Source: Silvibacterium dinghuense
Lineage (GTDB): Bacteria > Acidobacteriota > Terriglobia > Terriglobales > Acidobacteriaceae
Reading direction: 5' to 3'
Assembly (NCBI RefSeq): GCF_004123295.1
Contig: NZ_SDMK01000001.1
Span: forward strand, 1,736,001 to 1,800,000
Length of the DNA stretch: 64,000 bases
Shown: positions 27,437 through 38,000 of the stretch, one piece after another
How positions within the stretch are numbered: the stretch's first letter is position 1
Layout: each line of letters starts with the position of its first letter
Made by a program: the position numbers and the translations under genes
Notes under the pieces: model-generated
The model's input: only the letters and a program-made list of their open reading frames with translations
Told to the model about the DNA's origin: nothing
The model's database searches: none

Positions 27437-29227
27437 ATGCCGCCTGCAGAACCCACACAACGATCGCAAAGCCACAGGACGCAGCGCAAAACGTATGGGG
27501 CGATATGCGCGGTAATCCTGTTATGGGCCGCATGCCTGCTGCTGCACAAGCCGCGTGCCGCGGCTCAACCTGGCAGCACGGGAAACGCATACGTCGGCTC
27601 GAAGGCGTGTGCAGACTGCCACCAGCAGATCTATGACGAATACCAGCACACGAGCATGGGGCGCTCGATGGCAGAGATCACGCCTGCGCTCATCCGGACG
27701 CTGCATCTCCCCGCAAGCTACGACGATCCGGCAAAAAATCGGCACTTTACCGTCTACGCAAACAATGGCGCGCTGCTTCAAGGCGAGTTTGAAACCGATG
27801 CATCGGGCAACGAGGTCTTTCGCGACACGCATGCGCTGGCATGGATGATCGGTGCGGGAGAAAACGGATTAGGATTTCTGGCAAGCCGCGATCGCTATCT
27901 CTTTCAGGCGCCTTTGTCGTTTTACGCAAAGACCCAGGCGTGGAGCTATTCGCCCGGATATGAATTCGCCGACTACGGCTTCAGTCGTCCGATTCTCACC
28001 GGATGCATCACCTGCCACAGCGGATTTCCTCGCCCCGTTGCCTCCACAAACGGACAATACGAAGAACCTGCATTCTCGGAAGCCGCCATCGGGTGCGAGA
28101 AGTGTCATGGCCCAGGGCAACAGCATATCCGCGCCATGACGATGCGCGCGGCAAAAGGCGCGAAAGACGATCTGATCGTCAATCCCGCGCGCCTCAGCAG
28201 CACGCTGTCCGATAACCTCTGCATGTCCTGTCATCAGGGCGACGATGTGCGCGTGCTGCAGCCGGGCAAGCGGTATTCCGATTTCCATCCGGGCATGCCG
28301 CTCAACGATGTGCTGGCAATCTTCAAAATCCCACCTACGCGGGAGGCTCCTCCCGATGACGACCACGTGGATCACTACTATGCGATGACACTGAGCAAGT
28401 GCTATCGCGCCAGCGCCGGACGCATGCGCTGCATCACCTGTCACGACCCGCACGTCGAGCCATCAAAAGAGCAGGCGCCTGCATACTTCAATCAAAAATG
28501 CCTGACCTGCCACACCAGCCACAGCTGCCGTCTTCCGCTCGAGGCGCGCCAGCGCAGCACACCCGCCGATAACTGCATCGGCTGCCACATGCCGAAGCGG
28601 GCGATTCAGACCATCGCGCACACGAACGCCACCAATCACCGCATCGTCCGCACTCCGGGAGAACCGTTTCCCGATCTTGCGTTTCAGCAGACGAGCGCCT
28701 CGCTGCCGGATCTGATTCTTCTCGATCCGTCGCCAGGCAAACAGGCGGACTCGCCTCCGCTGCTTACCCTGCTGCAGGCATATGGCGAGCTCTCGGCAAG
28801 CAAGCCTGAGTATGTAGAGCCGTACCTGAAAATCCTGGACCTGCTGAGCCGGAGCCAACCGGAAAATGCGCTTGTACAAGCGGCGCTGGGACGCAGAGCC
28901 TTGAAGAGCGGAGATATGACACAGGCGGAGAAATATCTTCGCCACTCGCTGCAGCTTGACTCCACGCAACCCGCCGTTGCCGGCGACCTGGCAGAAGCAC
29001 TCGAGAAGCTCGGACAAGCACAGGAAGCGGCGGACCTGCTTCGCAACGCCGTAGAGCAGGACCCATTCAACCCGGTTCTACGCAAGAAACTCATCGTCAG
29101 CTATATCGGTCTCCGCCAATATGCAGAAGCCAAGAGCGCGCTGGAAGCCTATCTCAGCGTCTTCCCTCAGGACTCCTTCATGCGACAGATGCTCGCGCGC
29201 GTGCAGGCATCCTCCACAAGCCCGTAG
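27437..29227 (+). CDS. Multihaem cytochrome c with C-terminal TPR repeats
   Basis: A 596-residue protein starting at MPPAEPTQRSQ. A single membrane or signal helix (AICAVILLWAACLLL) anchors or exports it. Seven CXXCH haem motifs follow: CADCH, CITCH, CEKCH, CMSCH, a second CITCH, CLTCH and CIGCH, spread over the first two thirds. The C-terminal third contains TPR-like helical pairs (ENALVQAALGRRALKSGDMTQAEKYLRHSL and following). Periplasmic electron transfer is inferred from the haem sites. Close relatives in Acidobacteria and Planctomycetes have unknown partners. It is followed by a TPR protein, presumably in one operon. Confidence 0.85.
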   Translation: MPPAEPTQRSQSHRTQRKTYGAICAVILLWAACLLLHKPRAAAQPGSTGNAYVGSKACADCHQQIYDEYQHTSMGRSMAEITPALIRTLHLPASYDDPAKNRHFTVYANNGALLQGEFETDASGNEVFRDTHALAWMIGAGENGLGFLASRDRYLFQAPLSFYAKTQAWSYSPGYEFADYGFSRPILTGCITCHSGFPRPVASTNGQYEEPAFSEAAIGCEKCHGPGQQHIRAMTMRAAKGAKDDLIVNPARLSSTLSDNLCMSCHQGDDVRVLQPGKRYSDFHPGMPLNDVLAIFKIPPTREAPPDDDHVDHYYAMTLSKCYRASAGRMRCITCHDPHVEPSKEQAPAYFNQKCLTCHTSHSCRLPLEARQRSTPADNCIGCHMPKRAIQTIAHTNATNHRIVRTPGEPFPDLAFQQTSASLPDLILLDPSPGKQADSPPLLTLLQAYGELSASKPEYVEPYLKILDLLSRSQPENALVQAALGRRALKSGDMTQAEKYLRHSLQLDSTQPAVAGDLAEALEKLGQAQEAADLLRNAVEQDPFNPVLRKKLIVSYIGLRQYAEAKSALEAYLSVFPQDSFMRQMLARVQASSTSP

Positions 29228-29298
29228 TGCAAAGCAAGGCGTTGTCGCGCGCGTTGCGAGGCTGCTAGGGTGTGCCGACATATGGATACGACCTCAAC

Positions 29299-30957
29299 AT
29301 GAATCTGCCTGAACAGAAGAAGACACGCTCCGAAGTGCGCCGCAGCAAAGCTCCTGCAGCCGCAACCATGGCGCTGCTGCTCTTCTTCATGACAGTTCTC
29401 CGCACGTCCTGGGCAGAGCCGCTGCCCGGATGCCACGGGCCTCAGGATCTCGAGCAGGCCGTCTCCTCGCATCCCTCCGCTCCTGCCTGGACGGCACTCG
29501 GAGAGTGGTTCGGAGGCCAGCACCAACTCCCCTGCGCGACGAGCGCCTTTGAGGTAGCACTGAAGCTGGCTCCGGACTCCTGGCAGAGCCGCTACGACCT
29601 CGGCCTCACGCTGTTGAACGCGGGCGATGACACCCGTGCCGAGCAGGAGCTTCGCAAGGTGCTGCGGCTGCGTCCCGGCATACTGCAGGCCCACGCGGCG
29701 CTGGGTGTCGCGCTCAGCCGTCTGCACCAGACCGACGCCGCCATCGCAGAATTTCGAATCGTGCTCAGGAGCGATCCGAAATCGCTGGCTGCGCTCGATG
29801 GCATTTCAAAAGCCTGGATCGAACAGAAAAAATACACCGAAGCGATTGCCATCCTGAAAGGCGCACCGGCCAGTGAGCCGCTAGAACTCGACCTTGCGGC
29901 AGCCTACTCCGGAACAGGAAATACCGAGGAAGCCGTGCACATCCTTTCCGGCCTGCTGAGCGGCGATCCATCCGATCTACAGGCCAGAGTGAATCTCGGC
30001 CTGGTATTTGCGGAGGCATCCCGTTACAGCGAAGCGGAGGCGGAGCTGCGCAAAGCCGATGCTCTCAGTCCCAACGATCCCTCCGTGCTCACGCCGCTGG
30101 CCATGGTTCTTTCCCGCCTCGACCGCAAGGACGAAGCGATCGCAACCCTTCGCAAACTCTGCGCCATCGAGCCCGACTCATCGGATGCTCACCTGAATCT
30201 CGGCATCGCACTGGCCGACGAGGTGCAGCTCAACAACGCGCTCCAGGAATTCTCCACAGCGATCCGTCTCGCACCCCGGAGCGCCATCGCCCACTACAAC
30301 AAAGGGCGTCTGCTGCTGGATATGCAGCGCAATGACGAAGCGCAGCCGGAGCTCGAAACCAGCCTGCGCATCACCCCCCGGTTTGCTCAATCCTGGTATC
30401 TGCTCAGCCTGATCGCCAGGCAAAAAGGGAAAGACAGCGAGGCCGTCGACGATCTGCGCAAGGTGATTGCCATCGAACCCGGCAACGCAGAGGCTCATTA
30501 CATGCTGGGACGGGAGCTGCTCAACGCTGGAGACCGTCCCGCCGCCATTACCGAATGGCGCAAGACCATCGAGATTCAGCCGAATTACGGCGAAGCGCTC
30601 TATAACCTCTCGCGTATTCTCGCCCAAACCGATCCGGCAGAGGCGAAACAGTTACAGGATCGATTTATCAGGTTGCAGGCCGAACAGCACGTGATGGATC
30701 GTGCCAGCATGCTGGGGAATTTCGCACTGGCCTCAGCGGACGCCCATGACTGGCCGCAGGCGATCGCCCATATGAAAGAGGCGCTTGCCGCCTGCCAGAG
30801 CTGCTCTGCCCTCCCTCAGCTGCACAAGGATCTCGGACTGATCTACTGCCGCTCCGGCGCCTACAACGATTGCCGGGAAGAGCTTCTTCTCGCGCAAAAG
30901 CTCTCCCCGGGCGATGCGGATATCGAAAAGTCACTCCGCATTCTGGCCGTGCAATAG
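29299..30957 (+). CDS. Secreted tetratricopeptide repeat protein
   Basis: A 552-residue protein with an N-terminal hydrophobic segment (MALLLFFMTVLRTSWAE), then a nearly continuous array of tetratricopeptide repeats from about residue 60 to the C-terminus, with typical positions such as QARVNLGLVFAEASRYSEAEAELRK and DAHLNLGIALADE. A few Cys residues occur at the C-terminus (ACQSCSAL, YCRSGAYNDC), which may form disulfides. TPR arrays bind other proteins; a periplasmic scaffold for the preceding multihaem protein is plausible. The start at 29299 is the first ATG; a GTG 27 bases upstream is possible. Confidence 0.85.
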   Translation: MNLPEQKKTRSEVRRSKAPAAATMALLLFFMTVLRTSWAEPLPGCHGPQDLEQAVSSHPSAPAWTALGEWFGGQHQLPCATSAFEVALKLAPDSWQSRYDLGLTLLNAGDDTRAEQELRKVLRLRPGILQAHAALGVALSRLHQTDAAIAEFRIVLRSDPKSLAALDGISKAWIEQKKYTEAIAILKGAPASEPLELDLAAAYSGTGNTEEAVHILSGLLSGDPSDLQARVNLGLVFAEASRYSEAEAELRKADALSPNDPSVLTPLAMVLSRLDRKDEAIATLRKLCAIEPDSSDAHLNLGIALADEVQLNNALQEFSTAIRLAPRSAIAHYNKGRLLLDMQRNDEAQPELETSLRITPRFAQSWYLLSLIARQKGKDSEAVDDLRKVIAIEPGNAEAHYMLGRELLNAGDRPAAITEWRKTIEIQPNYGEALYNLSRILAQTDPAEAKQLQDRFIRLQAEQHVMDRASMLGNFALASADAHDWPQAIAHMKEALAACQSCSALPQLHKDLGLIYCRSGAYNDCREELLLAQKLSPGDADIEKSLRILAVQ

Positions 30958-31022
30958 TCCCTTCCCGCACGCCTCACATCCCCTTCTTTCCTGCTCCACG
31001 GCTCTCTTTCCGAGAATCCCAT

Positions 31023-31073
31023 TGACAAATTTTTCCGCGTTCGCGTAGCTTGCTTTGCGTTTGACAAGCAAAC
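31023..31073 (+). promoter_or_regulatory. Candidate promoter and operator of the second Oar-like receptor
   Basis: A TTGACA box at 31023-31028 and a second TTGACA within GTTTGACAAGCAAAC (31059-31073), a palindrome with 5-bp arms and a 5-base centre, itself nested in TTGCTT...AAGCAA. Such half-sites occur in LacI- and GntR-type operators. About 150-200 bases upstream of the receptor start. Confidence 0.4.
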
Positions 31074-31222
31074 CAATCATTTGACGTGTAAAAACAGGTA
31101 GCATCTGCATCCGCGGAATTTCGTCGTGTAATCGCCCATGGATTTCCGGCTGATCGACAAAGATCGGGAATCATCCGCTGATAGGAAAAGAGCCGCCTGG
31201 CGTTTTTCGGGAGGGAATACGC

Positions 31223-34200
31223 ATGAAGGTTTCTTTGCGCTGGCTCAGTTTCGTCTTCGGACTCTGTCTCCTCACTTTGAATGGCTTTTCCCAGGTATCC
31301 ACCGCATCGCTGAACGGAGTGGTGAAAGACCCGCAGGGAGCGGCAATTCCCAATGCAGCGGTAAAGCTGCGCAATCTGGATACGAACGTCGAGCGCACCA
31401 CGACGACCAACAGCGACGGCGTGTATGCCATCGTGAGCATCCTTCCCGGCCACTACACGCTGGAAGCAACAGCCAATGGCTTCGGCACGCAGCAGATTCC
31501 CAGCTTCACGCTTGTGGTCGACCAGATTGCCACCTACGACTTTTCGCTCGCCATAGGCGTGCAGAACACGGTGGTGACCGTCCAGGGCGCGGCAGCTCGC
31601 CTGGATGTGACCAGCTCGAACCTGGGCACGGTGATGGAGACCAAGCAGGTCAACGATCTGCCCTTGAATGGCCGCAACTTCACGCAGCTGCTGCAGCTCA
31701 CGCCGGGCGTTGTGCCCATCAACGTAAGCCAGAGCAGCGGCGGCGGCTTTGCCGGGCCGGCCACGGCCGAGGGCTCGTCGTTTACCTTCCCCGCCATCAA
31801 CGGCCAGACGAATCGCAGCAACTTCTACTACACCGATGGCCTGGATAACTACGGCAGCCTGCTCAGCACCTACGCAGTCCCTCCGATCATCGACGCCATC
31901 CAGGAATTCAAGATCGTGTCGCACACCGATGATGCTTCGTCGGGCTCGGTGCTCGGTGGCGTGGTGAACGTCGTCACGAAATCCGGCACAAACGCGCTGC
32001 ATGGCACGATGTGGGAATACATTCGCAACAACGCCTTCGATGCCCAGGAGTATTTCTCCGAGGTTCCAGCCTTCCGCCAGAATCAGTTCGGTGTCTCAGC
32101 CGGTGGTCCGGTGATCTTCCCCAGGCTCTACAACGGAAAGAACAAGACTTTCTTCTTTGGCGCCTACCAGGGATTCCGCTACACGAGACAGAACGATTCC
32201 CTGCTGAAGGTTCCGACCGCGGCTGAGCTTGCAGGCGACGAAAGCGACTGGCCCACACAGATCTACAATCCCTTTTCCACCACGCTCAGCACCGACGCGG
32301 CGGGGAACCCGGTTTATACCAGGCAGCCCTTTACGAACAACCAAATTCCTTCGAGCCTGATCAGCCCCCAGATGGTCGCCTTTGCACAGTTTGTATTTCC
32401 GGCAGCCGGCGCGGAAATCGGCTCAACCGGGGACAACGCGATCGATCCCACGCCGATCGTGCAGAGTCAGAATGAGTGGACCGCGCGCGTCGATCAGACC
32501 ATCGGCGAAAAGAGCTCTGCGTGGTTCCGTTACAGCGCCATCAACTCCACACTTACCCAGTCCGGAGGCGTACCGGATCTCGCCAATACGACTACGGAGC
32601 CGGGCCGCAACTGGGGCGGCAGCTTTGTCCATACCTTCAACCCCAGCCTGATCGTGCAGGTCGACGCAGCACACACCCTGGTCCAGCACAACGGGCAAAC
32701 ACGCTGGACCAAATCCATCACCAGCGTCTTCGGCGATGTCGGCTTCTCGACCGACTTCGCCGGCAGCTTCAACGCCGACAATGACGGCAATCTGCTGCCT
32801 GACCCAGGCATCTCCGGCTTTGCCGACGGCGGCGAGAGCATTCAGAATCAGCCCAAGGTCACCGACAGCACGCAGGTCGACGGCACAGTCACGAAGATCA
32901 TCGGCGACCATGAGCTGCACATCGGCGGCGGCTATACCAGCAACTCCTTCGCCAGCCCGATCGGTTACGCCAACCTGGGCTTCGCGGCGCAGCAGACCGG
33001 CAACCCGCAGAACTCCGCCGAGCCGGGCGACTCCATTGCCTCCTTCATCCTCAACGTTCCCAACAGCGCCAATCGCCGCAATGTGAACGAGACCACGCGG
33101 CCCGGCGGCGTGATGAGCGCATACATTCAGGACACCTGGAAGGCACTCCCCAAGCTCACCCTGAACTTCGGACTGCGCTACGACATCACCTTCATTCCGC
33201 CTTACGGCAAGGAATCCACGGTCGGTCAAAACGGTGGTATCGAGACCGGCGACATGGATCTCGATAACGGGACCTACATCCTGCAGAAAGTGCCGCCGGC
33301 ATGCAGTGTGCGCGGCCATGCGCCCTGCATTCCCGGAGACGGCACGTTGCCCGAGCACGTCGTAGTCGACCCGCGCGGCAAGATCGCACACAACGATTAC
33401 GACAACTTCGGCCCTCGCCTGGGCTTCGCCTACCGCTATGACGAGAAGACAGCCATTCGCGGCGGCTTCGGCATCGTCTATGACAACTGGGCCGCGGTCA
33501 GCCAGATGGCGCAGAACATCGAAGGCTCCTGGCCGGACGTAGGCCAGCTGATCAACAACAGCCTGAACATACCCAGCACCACAGCCGTCACACCTAACGC
33601 AACGGCGCAGAATCCCTTCGCCGGCAGTACGGCAGGACTCTTTCCTGCCGCGACTCCCTTCCAGCAGGTGCAGTGGTTCTACGATCCGCACATCAAGAAT
33701 GCTTACTCCGAGCAGTGGACACTCGGAGTCGAGCGCCAGGTCAGCAGCTCGACCACTGTCGGCCTGAACTATGTGGGCTCCGTGGGACGCAGAAACGATG
33801 TGGGCGGCTATTACAACACCGCGCTCAAGCCCGGCCCTGCCGACCCGCAATCCCAGGCTCTCTTCCCCTACATCGCTCCCACCTACTACGACCGCAGCAT
33901 CGGATCGTCCTCTTACCATGCTGCGCAATTCATGCTGAACCGGCGCCTGAACAACGGCTTCTCCTATCAGGTCGCCTACACCTGGTCGAAGTCGATGAAT
34001 GTCGGCGGCGATGGCTGGTTCGGCGTAGAAGGCACCGTGCCGCAGGATCCCTATAACCCCTCCGGCTATGGAAGCTACTCGGTATCGGGCACCGATCTTA
34101 GAAACGTTCTCTCGGTTAACACGCTTTATGAAATCCCCGTCGGCAGAGGACGAACCTTCTCCACCGGGAAGCCCTTCCTCGACTACATCCTGGGCAACTG

Positions 34201-34636
34201 GCAGTTGAACAACATCTTCACCGCCCGCTCCGGCCAGGTCTACACTCCGGATACAAGCAGCGACGTCGCACACACCGGCAATGGCGCAACCTATGAAACG
34301 CTCGATATCGTCGGCGACCCCAACGGCATCAAGCGATCCCCGAAGGAGTGGTTCAACACGGCCGCATATGCCACACCGCCGCTCTACACCTATGGCACCG
34401 CGGGACGAAATTCCTTACGCACGCAGGGATTCTGGGATCTCGATACCTCGGTCTTCCGAAAGTTCCCCATCCACGACGATCTGAGCTTCGAGTTCCGGGC
34501 CGAAAGCTTCAACCTGGCCAATCACCCGGTCATGGGAACCCCGGACGCGAACATCAACGACTCCACATTCGGCGTCGTCAGCAGTACTGCCAGCACAGCA
34601 CGCGAACTCCAGTTTGCCGGCAGAATCATCTTCTGA
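31223..34636 (+). CDS. Oar-like TonB-dependent receptor
   Basis: An 1137-residue receptor with a signal peptide (LSFVFGLCLLTLNGFSQ), N-terminal carboxypeptidase-regulatory-like Ig fold (ASLNGVVKDPQGAAIPNA), a plug domain (VNDLPLNGRNFTQLL, IQEFKIVSHTDDASSG, GGVVNVVTKSGTNALHG) and a beta-barrel ending in RIIF. A GGGAGGGAATACGC stretch precedes the ATG. The region beyond the stop forms a terminator. It follows the cytochrome/TPR and TPR genes after a 265-base promoter region, suggesting separate regulation. The substrate is unknown. Confidence 0.92.
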   Translation: MKVSLRWLSFVFGLCLLTLNGFSQVSTASLNGVVKDPQGAAIPNAAVKLRNLDTNVERTTTTNSDGVYAIVSILPGHYTLEATANGFGTQQIPSFTLVVDQIATYDFSLAIGVQNTVVTVQGAAARLDVTSSNLGTVMETKQVNDLPLNGRNFTQLLQLTPGVVPINVSQSSGGGFAGPATAEGSSFTFPAINGQTNRSNFYYTDGLDNYGSLLSTYAVPPIIDAIQEFKIVSHTDDASSGSVLGGVVNVVTKSGTNALHGTMWEYIRNNAFDAQEYFSEVPAFRQNQFGVSAGGPVIFPRLYNGKNKTFFFGAYQGFRYTRQNDSLLKVPTAAELAGDESDWPTQIYNPFSTTLSTDAAGNPVYTRQPFTNNQIPSSLISPQMVAFAQFVFPAAGAEIGSTGDNAIDPTPIVQSQNEWTARVDQTIGEKSSAWFRYSAINSTLTQSGGVPDLANTTTEPGRNWGGSFVHTFNPSLIVQVDAAHTLVQHNGQTRWTKSITSVFGDVGFSTDFAGSFNADNDGNLLPDPGISGFADGGESIQNQPKVTDSTQVDGTVTKIIGDHELHIGGGYTSNSFASPIGYANLGFAAQQTGNPQNSAEPGDSIASFILNVPNSANRRNVNETTRPGGVMSAYIQDTWKALPKLTLNFGLRYDITFIPPYGKESTVGQNGGIETGDMDLDNGTYILQKVPPACSVRGHAPCIPGDGTLPEHVVVDPRGKIAHNDYDNFGPRLGFAYRYDEKTAIRGGFGIVYDNWAAVSQMAQNIEGSWPDVGQLINNSLNIPSTTAVTPNATAQNPFAGSTAGLFPAATPFQQVQWFYDPHIKNAYSEQWTLGVERQVSSSTTVGLNYVGSVGRRNDVGGYYNTALKPGPADPQSQALFPYIAPTYYDRSIGSSSYHAAQFMLNRRLNNGFSYQVAYTWSKSMNVGGDGWFGVEGTVPQDPYNPSGYGSYSVSGTDLRNVLSVNTLYEIPVGRGRTFSTGKPFLDYILGNWQLNNIFTARSGQVYTPDTSSDVAHTGNGATYETLDIVGDPNGIKRSPKEWFNTAAYATPPLYTYGTAGRNSLRTQGFWDLDTSVFRKFPIHDDLSFEFRAESFNLANHPVMGTPDANINDSTFGVVSSTASTARELQFAGRIIF

Positions 34637-34647
34637 GAGCCCCAGGT

Positions 34648-34692
34648 AAACAACGCGGCGCCCGCGATGCAAGAGCTGACGCCGCGTTGTTT
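34648..34692 (+). terminator. Terminator of the second Oar-like receptor
   Basis: Perfect 13-bp arms (AAACAACGCGGCG and CGCCGCGTTGTTT) with a 19-base loop starting 12 bases after the stop; the descending arm ends in GTTTATTG. Confidence 0.7.
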
Positions 34693-35051
34693 ATTGCCTT
34701 CCAGATTTGTCATCTTGCCCGTGGCGCAGCAAATCGATATAGGTCATGCTCCTGCCAGTTTTCGGGCGCCGTGCCACTGGCTTCAGGCGTGATTTCCAGA
34801 AGGACTCCAGAAAAAGCTGGTTGACAGGCATCGGTCGAAGTGTAAAGATGCCGCCACGGTGGAATCGTTTCCATCCTGCATTTCACCGGAATATAGATTG
34901 CTACAGTTCCGTTACCCGCCCTGCGGCCAGCAGACTTCGATCGCCGGTCGAACGCTCCCGCATGGCCTGAATTCCGCTCCCTCTGTTGTCAGTTCCCCGC
35001 TTTGCCTGCAGTAACAACATCGACTGTGTTTGTGAAACGGAGATACAAGTT
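34693..35051. other. Intergenic region before the S53 peptidase
   Basis: About 360 bases without a supported gene. It presumably carries the promoter for the peptidase gene; no clear repeat or operator was seen. Confidence 0.4.
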
Positions 35052-38000
35052 ATGCGCGGTTTCCCCCGAAGAGGCCTCTGGCTGCAGTTCGCCCTTTCCT
35101 CTCTTACGATGATTGCGATCCCACTCTGCAGCAGCGCAGATGCAGCAGCCCAGCGCGTGCATCTGCCAAGACACATTGCCGCACCGTCCAACGCTGCATC
35201 GTCCGGCCAGACCATGGCGGCGAGCCAGACGATGGGGCTCACCATTTCCCTCCCCATACGCAACAAGCAGGAGCTGCAGACACTGCTCCAGCAGCAGCAG
35301 AATCCCTCCAGCCCGCAGTATCACAAGTACCTCACCCCGGCGGAGTTCACCGCGCGCTTCGGCCCCACGCAGGCGGACTACGACAAACTCATCGCCTACG
35401 TGAAGGCGCAGGGCATGACGGTAACGCGCACGCACACCACGCGCATGGTGCTGAATGTGACCGCGCCCGTCTCCTCGGTAAACAAGACCTTCGCAGTGAC
35501 CATGCGGCAGTATCAGCATCCGACGGAGAACCGGACCTTCTTCGCTCCGAACATAGAGCCGACGGTCGATGCCAGCGAGCCGATCGTGGATGTGCACGGA
35601 CTGACGAACTATGAGCTTCCCCATAACTACCTGGTGAAAGCCAGCCATGCCGCGCAGTCTTACACCACAGGCTCCGGCACAGGCGGCTCCTTCCTGGGCA
35701 GCGACATGCGCGCCGCCTATGCCTCCGGCGTGACGCTGGATGGCACCGGCCAGTCCGTCGGACTGGTCGAGCTTGGGCCCTACAACATCAGCGATGTGCA
35801 GAACTACTTCAGCACCATCGGCCAGCCTCTCGATGTGCCGATCTTCAACGTTCTGCTGGGCGTGGACGGCATCTGCTCAGGGCTGCCCTCCACCGGCGGC
35901 TGCGACGACGGCGAAGAGGTCATCGACATGGAGCAGGCGATCTCCATGGCGCCGCATCTCTCCGCGCTGATCGTCTATGTGACGAACGGACCGGACACCG
36001 ATGCGCAGACGGCCTTCGCGCAGGCCGCAGAGGATGACGCGGCCAAGCAGATCAGCCTTTCCTTCGGCTGGGGCGGCACACCGGAGACGGAACCGGGCTA
36101 CGAGCAGGTGTTCATGGAGCTGCTCGCACAGGGACAGAATGTCTTTGTCTCCTCGGGCGACAGCGGCGCTGCGGTCGGTACGGTCGGCTATCCCGGCAAC
36201 AGCACCTACATCACCGCAGTAGGCGGCACGGACCTCACCACAACCGGGCCCGGCGGCGCATGGTCATCGGAGTCCGGCTGGGTGGGCAGCGGCGGCGGAT
36301 GGAATCCGGCCTCGGCAATCCCCAGCTACCAGACCCCGGTGATCAATGCGCAGAACCAGGGCTCAACGCAGTACCGGAATATTCCTGACGTGTCGATGGA
36401 AGCCAACACCGACAACTACTACTGCGCGAATGGCAGCTGCCAGACGGGCATCGGTGGCACCAGCCTTTCGGCTCCGCGCTGGGCGGGCTTTCTGGCCCTG
36501 GCCAATGAGCAGTCGAACGGAATCCCCATCGGCTCTCTGAATCCGCAGGTCTACGCGATCGGACAGACCTCGAACTACACCAACCTCTTCCACGACATCA
36601 CAACCGGCAACGACTTCAACTCGAGCAGCCCGGACATGTTCTCGGCGGTAGCAGGCTATGACCTGGTGACTGGCTGGGGCACGCCAAACGGACAGGCGAC
36701 TCTGAACGTGATTGGGCCGGCTTCGACAAGCAGCCCGAACTTCACCCTGACCGCCTCGGCAAACTCCATTCCGCTGACTGCAGGAGAAAGCGGTTCGACG
36801 ACGATTACCGTGACTCCGACAAACGGCTTCACCGGCGCAGTCACGCTCACTGCGAAGGTCATCGGCGGATCGTACGGACCTGCCGGCGTAACCGCGACGC
36901 TGGGTCAGTCCTCCATCACCACTTCCGGCTCCACAACGCTCGACGTGGCGACCACCAGCGCCACGCCCGGCGGCAATCTGCTGGTCGTCGTAACCGGCAG
37001 CGCCCAGGGAATCACGCAGACGGCATACATCACGCTGGCCCTGCCGGACTTCGGGCTGACGATGACACCGACCACTCTCTACCTGAACCAGAAGGACTAC
37101 ACGACGGCCACGGTAACCGCTGCACCGGAGAACGGCTTCACCGGAAAGGTGAAGTTCGCCTACAACGGCTCATTGCCGACGGGCGTGGATGCTGGATTCC
37201 TTCCGAACACGAAGTCGGACACCGCAACGCTGGCGCTGCTGGCCGGGCCAATGGCGCTGACAGGCGTCAACAATCCGGTCGCGATCAGCGCAACCTCGGG
37301 CAGCCTCACCCAGCAGTACTCCTCCGCAGCACTGGAGGTAAGTGCGGCGCTGGGCAAGTGGGGCGCGGGTACCCCTGTGGACCTGACGAGCGCGTACAAC
37401 GCCTATGCCGCATTCAGCGACGGCACCACATTCACAACGCAGGGCGGACTGGGCGGCTATGCCTATTCGGCCAACCAGCTCTCCACGGCGCGCGTGCTGA
37501 ATGGCGTGCAGTTCAACTTCGGCAAGGCGAACACCGAGAATGGCGTAGCCGGCGCAGGACAGACCATCGCACTGCCCAAGGGCAAGTTCTCGACCCTGCA
37601 ACTGCTGGCCACCGGCATCGACGGCAACCAGACCAACCAGGCACTGACCGTGACCTACACGGACGGCACGACGCAGAGCTTCACGCAGAGCTTCAGCGAC
37701 TGGTACTCGCCGTCGAGCAATCTCGGCGAAGGCGAAGCCATCGCCTCGCAGCATCGCAACGAGGAGAACGGAACCGAAGACACAAGGCAGTTCAACCTTT
37801 ACGGCTATGCCTTCCTGCTCAACAGCTCCAAGGAAGTGCAGAGCGTGACCCTGCCGAATAACAGCGACGTGATCGTGCTGGCAGCAACCCTGGTGAGCCC
37901 GGATCTCGGGACGCAGGTGAACCTCGCCAGCGCCTTCAACGCCACCGGCATCTACACGGACGGTTCGACGTTCTCCGCCTCGGGTGGTATCGATGGTGGT

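Noticed and set aside
32423-34273. A 616-codon minus-strand open frame inside the second Oar-like receptor gene
   Set aside because: Entirely inside a firmly identified gene on the other strand; low-complexity composition indicates a codon-bias shadow.
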